DNA of 64,000 bases, from assembly GCF_900112605.1 (NCBI RefSeq), contig NZ_FOMJ01000008.1, positions 15,001-79,000 of the forward strand, read 5' to 3'. Shown piece by piece: positions 1 through 8,142 of this stretch. The notes beneath the pieces were generated by a model that was not told where the DNA came from, made no database searches, and saw only the letters and a list, made by a program, of their open reading frames with translations. This DNA is from Thiohalospira halophila DSM 15071. GTDB lineage: Bacteria; Pseudomonadota; Gammaproteobacteria; Thiohalospirales; Thiohalospiraceae. Positions within the stretch are counted from its first letter, which is position 1. Every line of letters begins with the position of its first letter. The position numbers and the translations under genes are program-made.

Positions 1-366
1 GGAATTGAAGACCACGCGGGTCCGCTCGGGATCCAGGATATTGAAGATCTGCTCCCGGTAGGTTGCGGCGTTGGCAGCGACCTCCTCCTCGGTGAGCGGC
101 TTGCGCGTGGCGGACTTGCCCGACGGGTCGCCGATCATCCCGGTGAAGTCACCAATAAGGAACAGGACCTCGTGGCCGAGCTCCTGGAACTGGCGTAGCT
201 TATTGATCAGGACGGTATGGCCCAGGTGCAGATCCGGCGCGGTGGGGTCGAACCCGGCCTTGATGCGCAAGGGGCGCTCCAGGGCGAGGCGGTTGCGCAG
301 CTCGTCTTCCGGCAGGACCTCCTCCACCCCCCGGAGCAGGTCAGCGATGGCGTCGACCTCGGTCAT
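1..366 (-). CDS. tyrS: Tyrosyl-tRNA synthetase, N-terminal part (cut by window edge)
   Basis: This gene charges tRNA-Tyr with tyrosine in the cytoplasm. Only the first 122 residues are in the window; the rest lies to the left of base 1. The class I signature HLGH is visible at residues 47-50 within the family stretch [14 protein letters not shown], followed by LNK-type and [13 protein letters not shown] motifs ([22 protein letters not shown]). The ATG at 366 is preceded by GGAGAG, which fixes the start. It is divergent from the M23 peptidase and anmK, the arrangement usual in pseudomonads, so the identification is firm. Confidence 0.97.
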   Translation of the reverse strand, partial: MTEVDAIADLLRGVEEVLPEDELRNRLALERPLRIKAGFDPTAPDLHLGHTVLINKLRQFQELGHEVLFLIGDFTGMIGDPSGKSATRKPLTEEEVAANAATYREQIFNILDPERTRVVFNS

Positions 367-481
367 GGCTCTCTCCTAGGGGAAATGTGCGGAGGTTAAC
401 ACACTCGCAGTCGGGCACCCCGGGGCGCTTCCAGCGGCGGCGTGGAGGGAATACCATGGTCCGAAACGAGGGAGGTGATCG

Positions 482-1798
482 ATGCAGCGACCAGGCGGGA
501 AAGCGAAAAAGGTGGCCGGAACGGGGCTGGCACTGGCCGGGCTCGTGGCGTTGAGCGGCCTTCTCGGGGGACTGACATCCGAGGGCGCCTCGGCCTTCCG
601 CTACGAGGCCGCATCCCGGGCACTCCCCGACGCCGCCCCCGCCCCCCTGCCGCCGGCGCCCGAAGCGGCCACGCAGGAGGAGGAGCCCCGCCGCATCGTC
701 ATGGAGGTCAGCCCGGGGGACACCCTCTCCACCCTGTTCGAAGGGGCCGGCCTCGGCCAGAGCACCCTGCTGGCCATGCTCGAGGTACCGGCCTTCCGCC
801 GGGCCGGTCGCAACCTTCGCCCCGGGCAGACCCTGGTCGTCACCCTGGACCAGGCGGGCGAGCCGTCGGCGCTGGCCTACCAGCGTGCCGAGGGCGAGAC
901 CCTCCACCTGAAGCGGGACGGGGGAAAGTATCACGCACGTACCGAGACCCGCGCAGTGGAGCGGCGCCAGCGCTTCGTTACCGGCACCATCCGGGACTCC
1001 CTTTTTGCTGCGGCCTCGCGCGCCGGCCTGAGGGAGGGGCTGGTCATGGAGATGGCCGGGATCTTCGGCTGGGATATCGACTTCGCGCTGGATATCCGCG
1101 AGGGCGATGAGTTCGCGGTCCTGTACGAGGAGCTCTGGCGGGACGGCGAGCACGTGGGCGATGGCGCCATCCTCGCGGCCGAGTTCACCAACCAGGGGCG
1201 GACCGTCCGCGCCGTCCGGTATACCGATGCCGATGGGCGGAACAATTACTACACCCCCGACGGCCGCAGCATGCGCAAGACCTTCATGCGCTCGCCGGTG
1301 GAGTTCACCCGGATCAGTTCCAGCTTCGGCAACCGCAAGCACCCGGTCCTCAACCGCATGCGCCGGCACAATGGCGTGGACTATGCCGCCCGGTCCGGTA
1401 CCCCCATTCGCGCCACCGGCGAGGGCCGGGTCATCTTCGCCGGACGCAAGGGCGGATACGGCAACACCCTCGTCATCCGCCATGCCGGCCGGTACACCAC
1501 CCTCTACGCCCATATGTCCGGCTTCGCCCGCGGCGTGTACGGCGGGGCCCGGGTGGAGCAGGGCCAGACCATCGGCTACGTGGGCCAGAGCGGTCTGGCT
1601 ACCGGCCCCCATCTCCACTACGAATTCCGGGTCAACGGCGTGCACCGCAACCCGGTGACCGTCGACCTGCCCCGGGCCGATCCCATCGATCCGGCCCATC
1701 GGGCCGCCTTCGAGGCTCGCGCCGAGCCCCTGCTCAGCCGCCTGGACCTGCTCCAGCGGACCCGGCTGGCGGCCTCGGAGTCCGAAGGCGGGCGCTGA
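482..1798 (+). CDS. M23-family peptidoglycan endopeptidase (MepM/OapA-like)
   Basis: Predicted periplasmic murein hydrolase of 438 residues that would cut peptide cross-links. It begins with a basic stretch and one hydrophobic segment (about residues 14-34, signal anchor), then an OapA/LysM-like region around residues 75-120 (EVSPGDTLSTLF), a linker domain, and a C-terminal lysostaphin-type M23 domain from about 270. The zinc motifs HNGVD (about 296-300) and HLH (about 377-379) are intact, so it is likely active. The ATG follows GGAGGTG closely. It abuts anmK with no gap, linking murein cutting to recycling of its products. MepM of E. coli is the nearest known type by architecture. Confidence 0.92.
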   Translation: MQRPGGKAKKVAGTGLALAGLVALSGLLGGLTSEGASAFRYEAASRALPDAAPAPLPPAPEAATQEEEPRRIVMEVSPGDTLSTLFEGAGLGQSTLLAMLEVPAFRRAGRNLRPGQTLVVTLDQAGEPSALAYQRAEGETLHLKRDGGKYHARTETRAVERRQRFVTGTIRDSLFAAASRAGLREGLVMEMAGIFGWDIDFALDIREGDEFAVLYEELWRDGEHVGDGAILAAEFTNQGRTVRAVRYTDADGRNNYYTPDGRSMRKTFMRSPVEFTRISSSFGNRKHPVLNRMRRHNGVDYAARSGTPIRATGEGRVIFAGRKGGYGNTLVIRHAGRYTTLYAHMSGFARGVYGGARVEQGQTIGYVGQSGLATGPHLHYEFRVNGVHRNPVTVDLPRADPIDPAHRAAFEARAEPLLSRLDLLQRTRLAASESEGGR

Positions 1799-2890
1799 AT
1801 GGGCGCCGACGCCTATATCGGCCTCATGTCGGGCACCAGCCACGACGGCATCGACGCCGCCGTGGTCACCTTCGACCCGGCGCCGAATGTCATCACCGCC
1901 AATACCCGCCCCTACTCCACCGACCTCGCCGACCGGCTCCTCTCCGTGACCAATGAACCGCGGCAGGCCATCGACGAGGTTCTCGGGCTCGATGCCCAGC
2001 TCGGCGAAGCCTTTGGCGAAGCGGCTCTGGCGGCCATCACAGAAGCCGGCATTGCCCGGCAGGCCATCCGGGCCATCGGCTGTCACGGGCACACCCTGCA
2101 CCACGCCCCCAGCGGCCCCCACGGGAATTCCTGGGCCCTCGGCGACCCCAACTGGATCGCGGAGGCCACCGGCCTCCCGGTGGTTGCCGATTTCCGGCGC
2201 CGGGATATCGCCGCCGGGGGACAGGGCGCACCACTGGCGCCCGCCTTCCACGCCTTTGCGCTGGGGCATCCACGCGAAAACCGGGCCGTGGTCAACCTGG
2301 GCGGGATCGCCAACATCACGCTCCTTCCCCCCGCCGGACCCGTGAGCGGCTTCGATACCGGCCCGGCCAACACCCTCCTGGATAGCTGGGTACGGGAGCA
2401 TCGGGGGACCCCGTATGATACCGACGGCACCATGGCGGCCGCCGGTACGGTGATCCCGGAGCTACTGGAGTCCCTGCGAGCCGACCCCTACTTCCAGCGA
2501 CCGTCCCCCAAGAGCACGGGTCGCGAACACTTCTCGCGGGAATGGCTGGAGCGATTCCAGCCGGGCCGCTGGCGGGCGGTGGACGTGGCCGCCACCCTGG
2601 CCGCCCTGACCACCACCACGGTCGCCGACGCCCTGCGCCCTGCCGGGCCGGAACGGGTCCTGGTCTGCGGCGGCGGCGTCCACAATCCGGTGCTCATGGC
2701 GGGGCTGCGCGAGGCCCTGCCCGGCACCACGGTGGAAGGAACCCGGCGCCACGGCCTGGATCCGGACATGGTGGAGGCGGCGGCCTTCGCGTGGTTGGCG
2801 CGGGAACGGCTGGCCGGTCGGCCGGCCAACGAGCCGGCGGTCACCGGCGCCCGGGAGCGGGTGGTCCTGGGGGGACTCTACTCGCCCTGA
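1799..2890 (+). CDS. anmK: Anhydro-N-acetylmuramic acid kinase
   Basis: AnmK phosphorylates and opens 1,6-anhydro-MurNAc, the sugar released by lytic transglycosylases, giving MurNAc-6-phosphate for recycling. The 363-residue product has the family N-terminus GLMSGTSHDGIDAA, a GCHGHT motif, a GGIANIT block, a FDTGPANTL block and a C-terminal VCGGGVHN stretch, and its length is normal. Its ATG begins at the base after the stop of the M23 gene, so the two are almost certainly translated from one message. The last 13 bases overlap the convergent gltA. Confidence 0.97.
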   Translation: MGADAYIGLMSGTSHDGIDAAVVTFDPAPNVITANTRPYSTDLADRLLSVTNEPRQAIDEVLGLDAQLGEAFGEAALAAITEAGIARQAIRAIGCHGHTLHHAPSGPHGNSWALGDPNWIAEATGLPVVADFRRRDIAAGGQGAPLAPAFHAFALGHPRENRAVVNLGGIANITLLPPAGPVSGFDTGPANTLLDSWVREHRGTPYDTDGTMAAAGTVIPELLESLRADPYFQRPSPKSTGREHFSREWLERFQPGRWRAVDVAATLAALTTTTVADALRPAGPERVLVCGGGVHNPVLMAGLREALPGTTVEGTRRHGLDPDMVEAAAFAWLARERLAGRPANEPAVTGARERVVLGGLYSP

Positions 2891-4050
2891 CCGCCGCGCT
2901 CCGCCATGGGGCGGTAGGGGCGCACGGGCTCGCCGGTATAGACCTGGGTGGGCCGGAAGATCCGGTTGTCCCCGAGCTGCTCCCGCCAGTGGGCCAGCCA
3001 GCCGGCGGTGCGGGAGACCGCGAAGATGGGCGTGAACTGGTCCACCGGGATATCCATCATGTCGTAGAGGATCCCGGAGTAGTAGTCGACGTTGGGATAG
3101 ACCCCCTTGGGCCCCAGCCGCTCGGCGGCGGCCTCCTCCAGGGCCAGCGCGACCTCCATGCGCTTGCTCACATGCCCCTGGCGCCGCTCCATGAACTCCA
3201 TGACCAGCCGCTGGAGGATGTTCGCCCGCGGGTCCTTCACCTTGTACTCCCGGTGGCCCATCCCCCAGATCTTCTCCTTGCGCTCCAGCTTCCGATCCAG
3301 CCAGGTGCGGGCGCGCGACGGCTCACCGATGTCGTCGAGCATGTCGAGCACCCGCTCGTTGGCACCGCCGTGCAGCGGGCCGGCCAGCGTCCCGATGGAG
3401 GCGGACATCACCGCGTAGGGGCTGGCCAGGGTGGAGCTGGTCACCAGCGTGGCGAAGGTCGAGGCGTTGATGGTGTGCTCGGCGTGGAGGATGAGGCAGA
3501 CATCCAGGATCCGTGCCAGGAAGGGGTCCGGCTCCTCCCCGGTGAACATGTGCAGGAAGTTCTCGGCGAAGCCGAGATCGGTGCGCGGCGGCACCGGGTC
3601 GTAGCCCTTGCGGATGTGCTCCCACATGGTCACGAAGACCGGCATCCGGGCCAGGATCTTCACCGTCATCTCGTGGACGTAGTCCAGCCCCTCGCAGGCG
3701 TCGGCGTCGGTGAGACACTCCCGCCCGGCGTAGAACATCCCCAGGCTGGCCACCGCCGACTGGAGCATGTCCATGGGATGCCCGCTGGGCGGCAGGTGCT
3801 TCATCATCTCGCGGATATTGAACTTCACCCGCCGGTTGCGGCGGAGCTGGTCATCGAAGACCGCCAGCTCATCAGCGGTGGGCAGATCGCCGTCGAGCAG
3901 CAGCAGCGCTGCCTCCTCGAAGGTACTGTTCTCGGCCAGGTCCTCGATGCTGTAGCCGCGATAGGCCAGCAGCCCCTGCTCCCCATCGATGAAGGAGATG
4001 TTCGAACGGGTGGCGGGGACGCCTTCCAGTCCCGGGAGGTATTCGTTCAT
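2878..4050 (-). CDS. gltA: Citrate synthase
   Basis: Condenses acetyl-CoA and oxaloacetate to citrate, the entry step of the TCA cycle. The 390-residue form starting MNEYLPGLEG has the family motifs HAEHTINAS, PLHGGANE and MGHREYK, containing the active-site histidines, and RTAGWLAHW near the end. An ATG further upstream (4119) is possible, but the extra residues are not family-like and the 4050 start has AGGAG upstream. The length is typical of short citrate synthases, not of the 430-residue NADH-sensitive type; a 2-methylcitrate synthase is less likely since no prp genes are near. It lies inside a block where pseudomonads have anmK next to erpA. Confidence 0.93.
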   Translation of the reverse strand: MNEYLPGLEGVPATRSNISFIDGEQGLLAYRGYSIEDLAENSTFEEAALLLLDGDLPTADELAVFDDQLRRNRRVKFNIREMMKHLPPSGHPMDMLQSAVASLGMFYAGRECLTDADACEGLDYVHEMTVKILARMPVFVTMWEHIRKGYDPVPPRTDLGFAENFLHMFTGEEPDPFLARILDVCLILHAEHTINASTFATLVTSSTLASPYAVMSASIGTLAGPLHGGANERVLDMLDDIGEPSRARTWLDRKLERKEKIWGMGHREYKVKDPRANILQRLVMEFMERRQGHVSKRMEVALALEEAAAERLGPKGVYPNVDYYSGILYDMMDIPVDQFTPIFAVSRTAGWLAHWREQLGDNRIFRPTQVYTGEPVRPYRPMAERGGQGE

Positions 4051-4117
4051 AGCCTGCGTGCTCCTGCCCTTCCTACAAGGGAGCAAGACTAACAGATGGC
4101 AGCGGTCCATGCCCTGC

Positions 4118-4147
4118 AAACAAGAACGCCGGCGCGAGGCCGGCGTC
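4118..4147 (-). terminator. Intrinsic terminator downstream of erpA
   Basis: Read on the minus strand, an 8-bp stem (acgccggc at 4126-4133 pairing with gccggcgt at 4139-4146, 5-base loop) is followed by TTCTTGTTT. It sits 25 bases past the erpA stop and before gltA, so it should separate erpA from gltA transcription. Confidence 0.8.
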
Positions 4148-4171
4148 CAGGGCTGCGTTCATCCGAGCCGT

Positions 4172-4507
4172 TCAGACGGAGAAGGAGGAGCCGCAGCCGC
4201 AGGTCGTGGTGGCGTTGGGGTTGCGGATGACGAACTGCGCGCCCTCCAGCCCCTCGGTGTAGTCGATCTCCGCGCCGGCCAGGTACTGGTAGCTCATGGG
4301 ATCCACCACCAGGGTCACGCCGGCGGTCTCGACCGCGGAGTCACCGTCGTTGATGTTCTCGTCGAAGGTGAAGCCGTACTGGAAGCCGGAGCAGCCGCCA
4401 CCGGCGACGAAGACCCGCAGCTTGAGATCCGGATTGGCCTCCTCGGCGATGAGGTCGCCGACCTTCTGGGCCGCGCTATCGGTAAAGATGAGGGGACTCT
4501 CGGTCAT
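4172..4507 (-). CDS. erpA: Iron-sulfur cluster insertion protein ErpA
   Basis: A-type carrier that delivers Fe-S clusters to target proteins such as those of isoprenoid synthesis and respiration. The 111-residue product has the three invariant cysteines C39 ([10 protein letters not shown]), C103 and C105 (TTTCGCG). The ATG at 4507 is chosen over one five codons upstream (4522), because GGAG lies at correct spacing before 4507 and the resulting N-terminus [10 protein letters not shown] aligns with ErpA proteins. It stands alone between two convincing ends: a terminator downstream, and the bactofilin gene 63 bases upstream. The TGGGxSGF and CGCG context favours ErpA over IscA. Confidence 0.95.
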   Translation of the reverse strand: MTESPLIFTDSAAQKVGDLIAEEANPDLKLRVFVAGGGCSGFQYGFTFDENINDGDSAVETAGVTLVVDPMSYQYLAGAEIDYTEGLEGAQFVIRNPNATTTCGCGSSFSV

Positions 4508-4570
4508 GGTGCTCTCCGTCATATTCGGTTCCCGCGATGGTGAGAAGTCTGCCTTACCCGAGTAAGTCAG

Positions 4571-5065
4571 TCAAGTTTTGCCGGCCTGTTCCTCGTCCTC
4601 GCCGGTCGGGGCCTCGCTTTCGCTTTCCGGGTCGACCTCGGCCTTGCGGGCCGCCTCCTCGGCGTGGGTCAGTCGCGGCTGGGAGCCCTCGGCGCAGTGG
4701 ACGAGGTTACCATTGACCTCCGCGCCCATCGCCATCTCGATGAGACTGTAGTAGACATTGCCGGTGACCCGGGCCTGGGTGGCGAGCTCGATGTGCTCCA
4801 GCGCATGGACATCGCCGATGACCGTGCCGTTGATGACCACATTGGGCACGCGGACCTCGCCCTCGATGGTCCCGCGCTCGGAGAGGCTCAGGACGGAGCG
4901 CCCCTCCTCGGCCGCGATGACGTTGCCCTTGATGGTGCCGTCCACATGGAGGCCGCCGCTGAACTCCACGTCACCGCGCAGCTCGGTATGCTGCCCGATG
5001 AGTGATTCGATCTTGGCGGTACCCTTGGCGCCGCGGTTCTTCTTGCTGCTCGTCTGTCCCCACAT
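4571..5065 (-). CDS. Bactofilin (polymer-forming cytoskeletal protein)
   Basis: Bactofilins polymerise without nucleotide into filaments that scaffold envelope enzymes. The 164-residue product has the central beta-helical domain (about residues 20-125, with repeating hydrophobic-glycine turns such as IKGNVIAAE, IEGEVRVPN, VIGDVHALE and VTGNVYYS), a short basic N-terminus and an acidic disordered C-terminus. It follows the DUF6776-like gene by 29 bases and has GAGGAGAG upstream. The neighbouring murein genes across gltA fit a role in cell-wall organisation, but no partner is proven here. Confidence 0.92.
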   Translation of the reverse strand: MWGQTSSKKNRGAKGTAKIESLIGQHTELRGDVEFSGGLHVDGTIKGNVIAAEEGRSVLSLSERGTIEGEVRVPNVVINGTVIGDVHALEHIELATQARVTGNVYYSLIEMAMGAEVNGNLVHCAEGSQPRLTHAEEAARKAEVDPESESEAPTGEDEEQAGKT

Positions 5066-5094
5066 GCGGGTCTCTCTCCTCGCGTCGCCGGCGG

Positions 5095-5835
5095 CTACAG
5101 GTTTTCCAGCTCGATGAGACTCCCCACCGGCCAGTCGAAGGTCTCCTCGATGGTGCCGTAGCGGCCCCCACTGGGATGGACTGTCACGATCACCCGGAAG
5201 GGCACGAACCCCTCCGGGAGCTCCAGGTCGCCGCGGAAGTCCTGGAAATAGCGGAAGCGGAAGCGCAATTGCTCGGTTTCGTCAGCGGATATCTCGGCGA
5301 GATCCAGCCGCTCGCGGGAGCCGCCATCCTCGTGTACACCCTCGACTTCCAGGCTGGCATAGCCGCTGGTGAAGCTATCATTTTTCAATACCTGGGTTAA
5401 CACGAGCTGGTAGTGGAAAAGGTCATCGCTGGCGTTCTTCTCCACGTCGAAGCTCTGCACCCGCAGACCCGAGGCAGTGTCCTCCGGGGAGACGATGCCG
5501 CGATAGAAGGCCAGCTCCTCCTTGATCTCCAGCAGCTCGTCCTGGAGGCGCTTGAGGTCTTCGCGGACCTGTTCGTGCCCCTGTTCCTCGATGTCCCGGG
5601 CCCGCTCCAGGGCGACCTTCTGGGAGCGGAGTTCCTCGACCCGCTCCTGGAGCGCCTCCCGCGCCTCCAGAAGGCGCTGCCGCTCGGCCCGCGCCTCGGC
5701 AGCATCGAAGCCGCCCTGGTAGCGCCCGAGTTCGTAGATCCCCCACAGGCCGGCCGCCACTGCCAGGATCAGCGCCGCGAGGAGGAACCGCCAATTCCGG
5801 GGCCGCTGGGGTCGGACGATGACGCGATGGCTCAT
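5095..5835 (-). CDS. DUF6776-like single-pass membrane protein with coiled coil
   Basis: Function unknown. The 246-residue product has one transmembrane segment (about residues 17-35, [18 protein letters not shown]), a long charged coiled coil (about 42-115, rich in Glu, Arg and Leu), and a C-terminal beta-rich domain (about 120-246) that should be periplasmic. The same gene order, argC then this family then a bactofilin, is found in pseudomonads, so a link to the bactofilin is plausible. Its ATG overlaps the argC stop as ATGA, indicating translational coupling. Confidence 0.85.
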   Translation of the reverse strand: MSHRVIVRPQRPRNWRFLLAALILAVAAGLWGIYELGRYQGGFDAAEARAERQRLLEAREALQERVEELRSQKVALERARDIEEQGHEQVREDLKRLQDELLEIKEELAFYRGIVSPEDTASGLRVQSFDVEKNASDDLFHYQLVLTQVLKNDSFTSGYASLEVEGVHEDGGSRERLDLAEISADETEQLRFRFRYFQDFRGDLELPEGFVPFRVIVTVHPSGGRYGTIEETFDWPVGSLIELENL

Positions 5836-6860
5836 GGCATCAATCCGATGCCCTCGAGACCCCGTGTCTCGGGGAGGCCGAAGAGGAGATTCAGGTTCTG
5901 CACTGCCTGGCCGGCCGCACCCTTGACCAGATTGTCGATTACCGACTGCACCACCACGGTCTCTCCGTTACCGGGACGCAGGGCCGCCAGCCGGCAGACA
6001 TTGCTCCCGCGCACGCTCCGCGTCTCCGGCTGGCTGCCGGCCGGCATGACGTCGACGAAGGGCTCATCGGCATAGGCCGACTCGAACAGCGCCTGGACAT
6101 CGGTCTCCAGCTTCGCCAGGCGCGCATAGAGGGTCGCCTCGATCCCCCGGACCATGGGGACCAGGTGGGGTACAAAGGTGAGTTCCAGTGGTCCACCCAC
6201 CCACTCCAGGACCTGACGGATCTCCGGCTGATGCCGGTGACCGGCGACCCCGTAGGCGCGCAGGCTCTCGCCGGCCTCGGCCATGAGCGTACCGACGCTC
6301 GCCCGGCGCCCGGCACCGCTGGTCCCCGACTTGGAGTCGGCGATGAGGGAGTCCGGCTGCACCACGCCGGCCCCCACCAGCGGCAGCAGCCCCAGGGTCA
6401 CCGCGGTGACGTGGCAGCCGGGGTTGGCCACCAGCCGCGCCGACTGGATGGCCTCGCGGTTGAGTTCGGGCAGACCGTAGACCGCCTCCGCCAGCCGCTC
6501 CGGGCAGGCGTGGTCCGTGCCGTACCAGCGGCGCCAGAGTTCGGGGTCGGTCAGGCGGAAGTCCGCGGCCAGATCGATGACGCGGACCCCGGCATCCAGC
6601 AACGCGGGGGCGGCCTCCATGGCCACCCCGTTGGGCGTGGCGAACAGGACCACGTCGCAATCGGCCAGGGGGGCCTGCTGGGGGTCCTCGAAGTCGAGCT
6701 CGACCACGCCGCGCAGATGCGGGAAGGTCTCGGCGACCGGCGTTCCGGCGTCTCCCCGGGAAGTGACGGTCCGGATAGCCACATCCGGATGGGGCGCCAG
6801 AAGCCGCATGAGTTCAGCGCCACCGTAGCCGCTTCCGCCGACGATTCCTGCCTGGATCAT
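5832..6860 (-). CDS. argC: N-acetyl-gamma-glutamyl-phosphate reductase
   Basis: Third step of arginine synthesis: NADPH-dependent reduction of N-acetylglutamyl phosphate to the semialdehyde. The 342-residue product opens with the Rossmann motif [12 protein letters not shown] and carries the active-site cysteine C149 in the NPGCH motif. A GTG two codons upstream (6866) is possible, but the AGGTG before the ATG at 6860 supports the shorter form. It is first in an operon with the DUF6776-like and bactofilin genes. No other arginine gene is nearby, as is usual in related bacteria. Confidence 0.96.
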   Translation of the reverse strand: MIQAGIVGGSGYGGAELMRLLAPHPDVAIRTVTSRGDAGTPVAETFPHLRGVVELDFEDPQQAPLADCDVVLFATPNGVAMEAAPALLDAGVRVIDLAADFRLTDPELWRRWYGTDHACPERLAEAVYGLPELNREAIQSARLVANPGCHVTAVTLGLLPLVGAGVVQPDSLIADSKSGTSGAGRRASVGTLMAEAGESLRAYGVAGHRHQPEIRQVLEWVGGPLELTFVPHLVPMVRGIEATLYARLAKLETDVQALFESAYADEPFVDVMPAGSQPETRSVRGSNVCRLAALRPGNGETVVVQSVIDNLVKGAAGQAVQNLNLLFGLPETRGLEGIGLMP

Positions 6861-6946
6861 GGTCACCTGCCGCGCCTGGGAGAGTCGGCATCATACTAAG
6901 GGTGGCAGCGAGATTTCCATGCCCCGGTTCCAACGGGGAGTCCTTT

Positions 6947-6960
6947 CCGCCGGCCGGCGG
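6947..6960. repeat. GC palindrome CCGCCGGCCGGCGG, copy 1
   Basis: A perfect 14-bp palindrome found again at 7177-7190, with the candidate small RNA between the two copies. It could be a regulator site, a hairpin, or coincidence in GC-rich DNA. Confidence 0.5.
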
Positions 6961-6973
6961 ATTTCGGGGGGCC

Positions 6974-7005
6974 GGACAAGACAAAGGCGGCCTGCCGAGG
7001 CCGCC
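6974..7005 (-). terminator. Intrinsic terminator of the candidate small RNA
   Basis: Perfect stem: ggcggcct at 6986-6993 pairs with aggccgcc at 6998-7005, with a 4-base loop. On the minus strand it is followed by TTTGTCTTGTCC. No annotated minus-strand protein gene ends here, which is the main reason for proposing an RNA gene upstream of it. Confidence 0.75.
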
Positions 7006-7098
7006 ACCCATCCGGGAAGCAGGGGCGACGGGACGCCACCCGATTGTTATGGTTGTTTATTGTTATTGTGAAGCCGGAACCCGACTCCTCCATCGTTT
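6974..7098 (-). ncRNA. Candidate small RNA between argC and the TlpA-like gene
   Basis: No protein gene lies in the 350 bases between argC and the TlpA-like gene. On the minus strand a sigma70-like promoter (TTGACG, 17-base spacer, TAGGGT) is followed about 100 bases later by a perfect 8-bp hairpin with a T-rich tail. The transcript would be about 125 nt. It has an unstructured A/C-rich stretch (CACAATAACAATAAACAACC) and GGA motifs (ATGGAGGAG, CCCGGATGGG). A short open frame starting ATGGAGGAGTCG runs through it but has no good ribosome site and enters the hairpin. It matches no RNA family I can name. Confidence 0.55.
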
Positions 7099-7104
7099 AC
7101 AGGA

Positions 7105-7133
7105 ACCCTATCGGGGGTTTCGGTGTCCGTCAA
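7105..7133 (-). promoter_or_regulatory. Sigma70-like promoter of the candidate small RNA
   Basis: TTGACG at 7133-7128 and TAGGGT at 7110-7105 on the minus strand, with a 17-base spacer. The -35 is 5/6 to consensus; the -10 is weaker. It directs transcription toward the terminator at 6974-7005. Confidence 0.55.
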
Positions 7134-7176
7134 GTTACTGATCTCATTTTAGTTTATTAGTGTTTGCTGATGTACG

Positions 7177-7190
7177 CCGCCGGCCGGCGG
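7177..7190. repeat. GC palindrome CCGCCGGCCGGCGG, copy 2
   Basis: Second copy of the 14-bp palindrome at 6947-6960; here it extends to 16 bp (7176-7191). It lies 20 bases before the TlpA-like start codon, so it could shape that leader or bind a regulator. Confidence 0.5.
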
Positions 7191-7210
7191 CTCACCGGGG
7201 AGAACGAGGA

Positions 7211-7717
7211 ATGGACAAGCGCAAGGGTCTGGCAGGAGTACTGGCGGTCATCGTCATCGTCGCGGGCATCTGGCTCTGGACGGGGTCCGGGGTGGATCGC
7301 GCCCCGGTGGTCACGATGCAGACGCTGGAAGGCGAGCGCCTGGAACTGGCCAACCTGCAGGGCCGGCCGGTACTCGTGAACTTCTGGGCCACCGACTGCC
7401 CGGGCTGCATCGAGGAGATGCCGCACCTCAAGGAGCTCTACGCCGATCTCTCCGACCAGGGGCTGCAGATGGTGGCCATCGCCATGAGCTACGACGACCC
7501 CGAGGCCATCGCCCGCCTGGCCCAGCGCCGCGAACTCCCCTGGCGGATCGCCCACGACGCCGACGGCTCCCTGGCCAAGGCCTTCGGCAACGTCAATCTC
7601 ACGCCGACGACCTTCGTCGTCGACCCGGAGGGCCGCATCGTCCAGCAGACCATCGGCATGCTGGACATGGAGAAGCTGCGCAACCGGCTCGCCCCCATGC
7701 TCGAGCCGGAGGCCTGA
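7211..7717 (+). CDS. TlpA/ResA-like membrane-anchored thioredoxin
   Basis: Predicted periplasmic thiol-disulfide oxidoreductase of 168 residues. It has an N-terminal membrane anchor (about residues 7-24), then an AhpC/TlpA thioredoxin fold with the active site C63-P-G-C66 in FWATDCPGC and the cis-proline region LTPTTFVVD. The ATG at 7211 follows GGGGAG at workable spacing; upstream in-frame codons would run into the palindrome. Such proteins reduce apocytochrome c or other exported thiols; the actual partner is not shown here. hemJ follows after 2 bases, so the pair is an operon and a link to haem or cytochrome biogenesis is reasonable. Confidence 0.9.
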   Translation: MDKRKGLAGVLAVIVIVAGIWLWTGSGVDRAPVVTMQTLEGERLELANLQGRPVLVNFWATDCPGCIEEMPHLKELYADLSDQGLQMVAIAMSYDDPEAIARLAQRRELPWRIAHDADGSLAKAFGNVNLTPTTFVVDPEGRIVQQTIGMLDMEKLRNRLAPMLEPEA

Positions 7718-7719
7718 CC

Positions 7720-8130
7720 ATGCTGTGGGTGAAGGCCTTCCACATCGTCTTCGTGGTGAGCTGGTTCGCGGGGCTCTTCTATCTGCCGCGGATCTTCGTC
7801 AACCACGCCATGGCCACGGAGCCGGCGGAGATCGAGCGTCTCAAGCTCATGGAGCGCAAGCTCCTGCGCTTCATGACGCCGCTGGCGGTGCTCGCCCTGG
7901 TGCTGGGGACCTGGCTCTGGCTGGGGTGGGGCTTCGGCGGCGGCTGGCTCCACGCGAAGCTCGCCCTGGTGGTCGGGCTCGTGGTCTACCACCTCTACCT
8001 GGCCCGGCTGCAGCGGGAGTTCGCCGCCGACCGCATCGGCCACGGCCACGTCTTCTACCGCTGGATCAACGAGCTGCCGGTGCTCATCCTCACCGCCATC
8101 ACCATCCTGGTGACGGTCAAACCCTTCTGA
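7720..8130 (+). CDS. hemJ: Protoporphyrinogen IX oxidase HemJ
   Basis: HemJ oxidises protoporphyrinogen IX to protoporphyrin IX, the second-last step of haem synthesis, in the inner membrane. The 136-residue product has four hydrophobic segments, the family N-terminus WVKAFHIVFVVSWFAGLFYLP with conserved H8, and the conserved lysine K80 in WLHAKLAL. Length is normal for the family. It starts two bases after the TlpA-like stop. Its presence suggests that this organism uses HemJ instead of HemG or HemY; that is inference from one gene. Confidence 0.93.
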   Translation: MLWVKAFHIVFVVSWFAGLFYLPRIFVNHAMATEPAEIERLKLMERKLLRFMTPLAVLALVLGTWLWLGWGFGGGWLHAKLALVVGLVVYHLYLARLQREFAADRIGHGHVFYRWINELPVLILTAITILVTVKPF

Positions 8131-8142
8131 GGTCGGGGCCGC

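Noticed and set aside
341-2401. 686-residue minus-strand open frame
   Set aside because: It lies antisense to the M23 peptidase and anmK, has a Gly/Arg/Pro-rich low-complexity sequence and no domain. It is a product of high GC.
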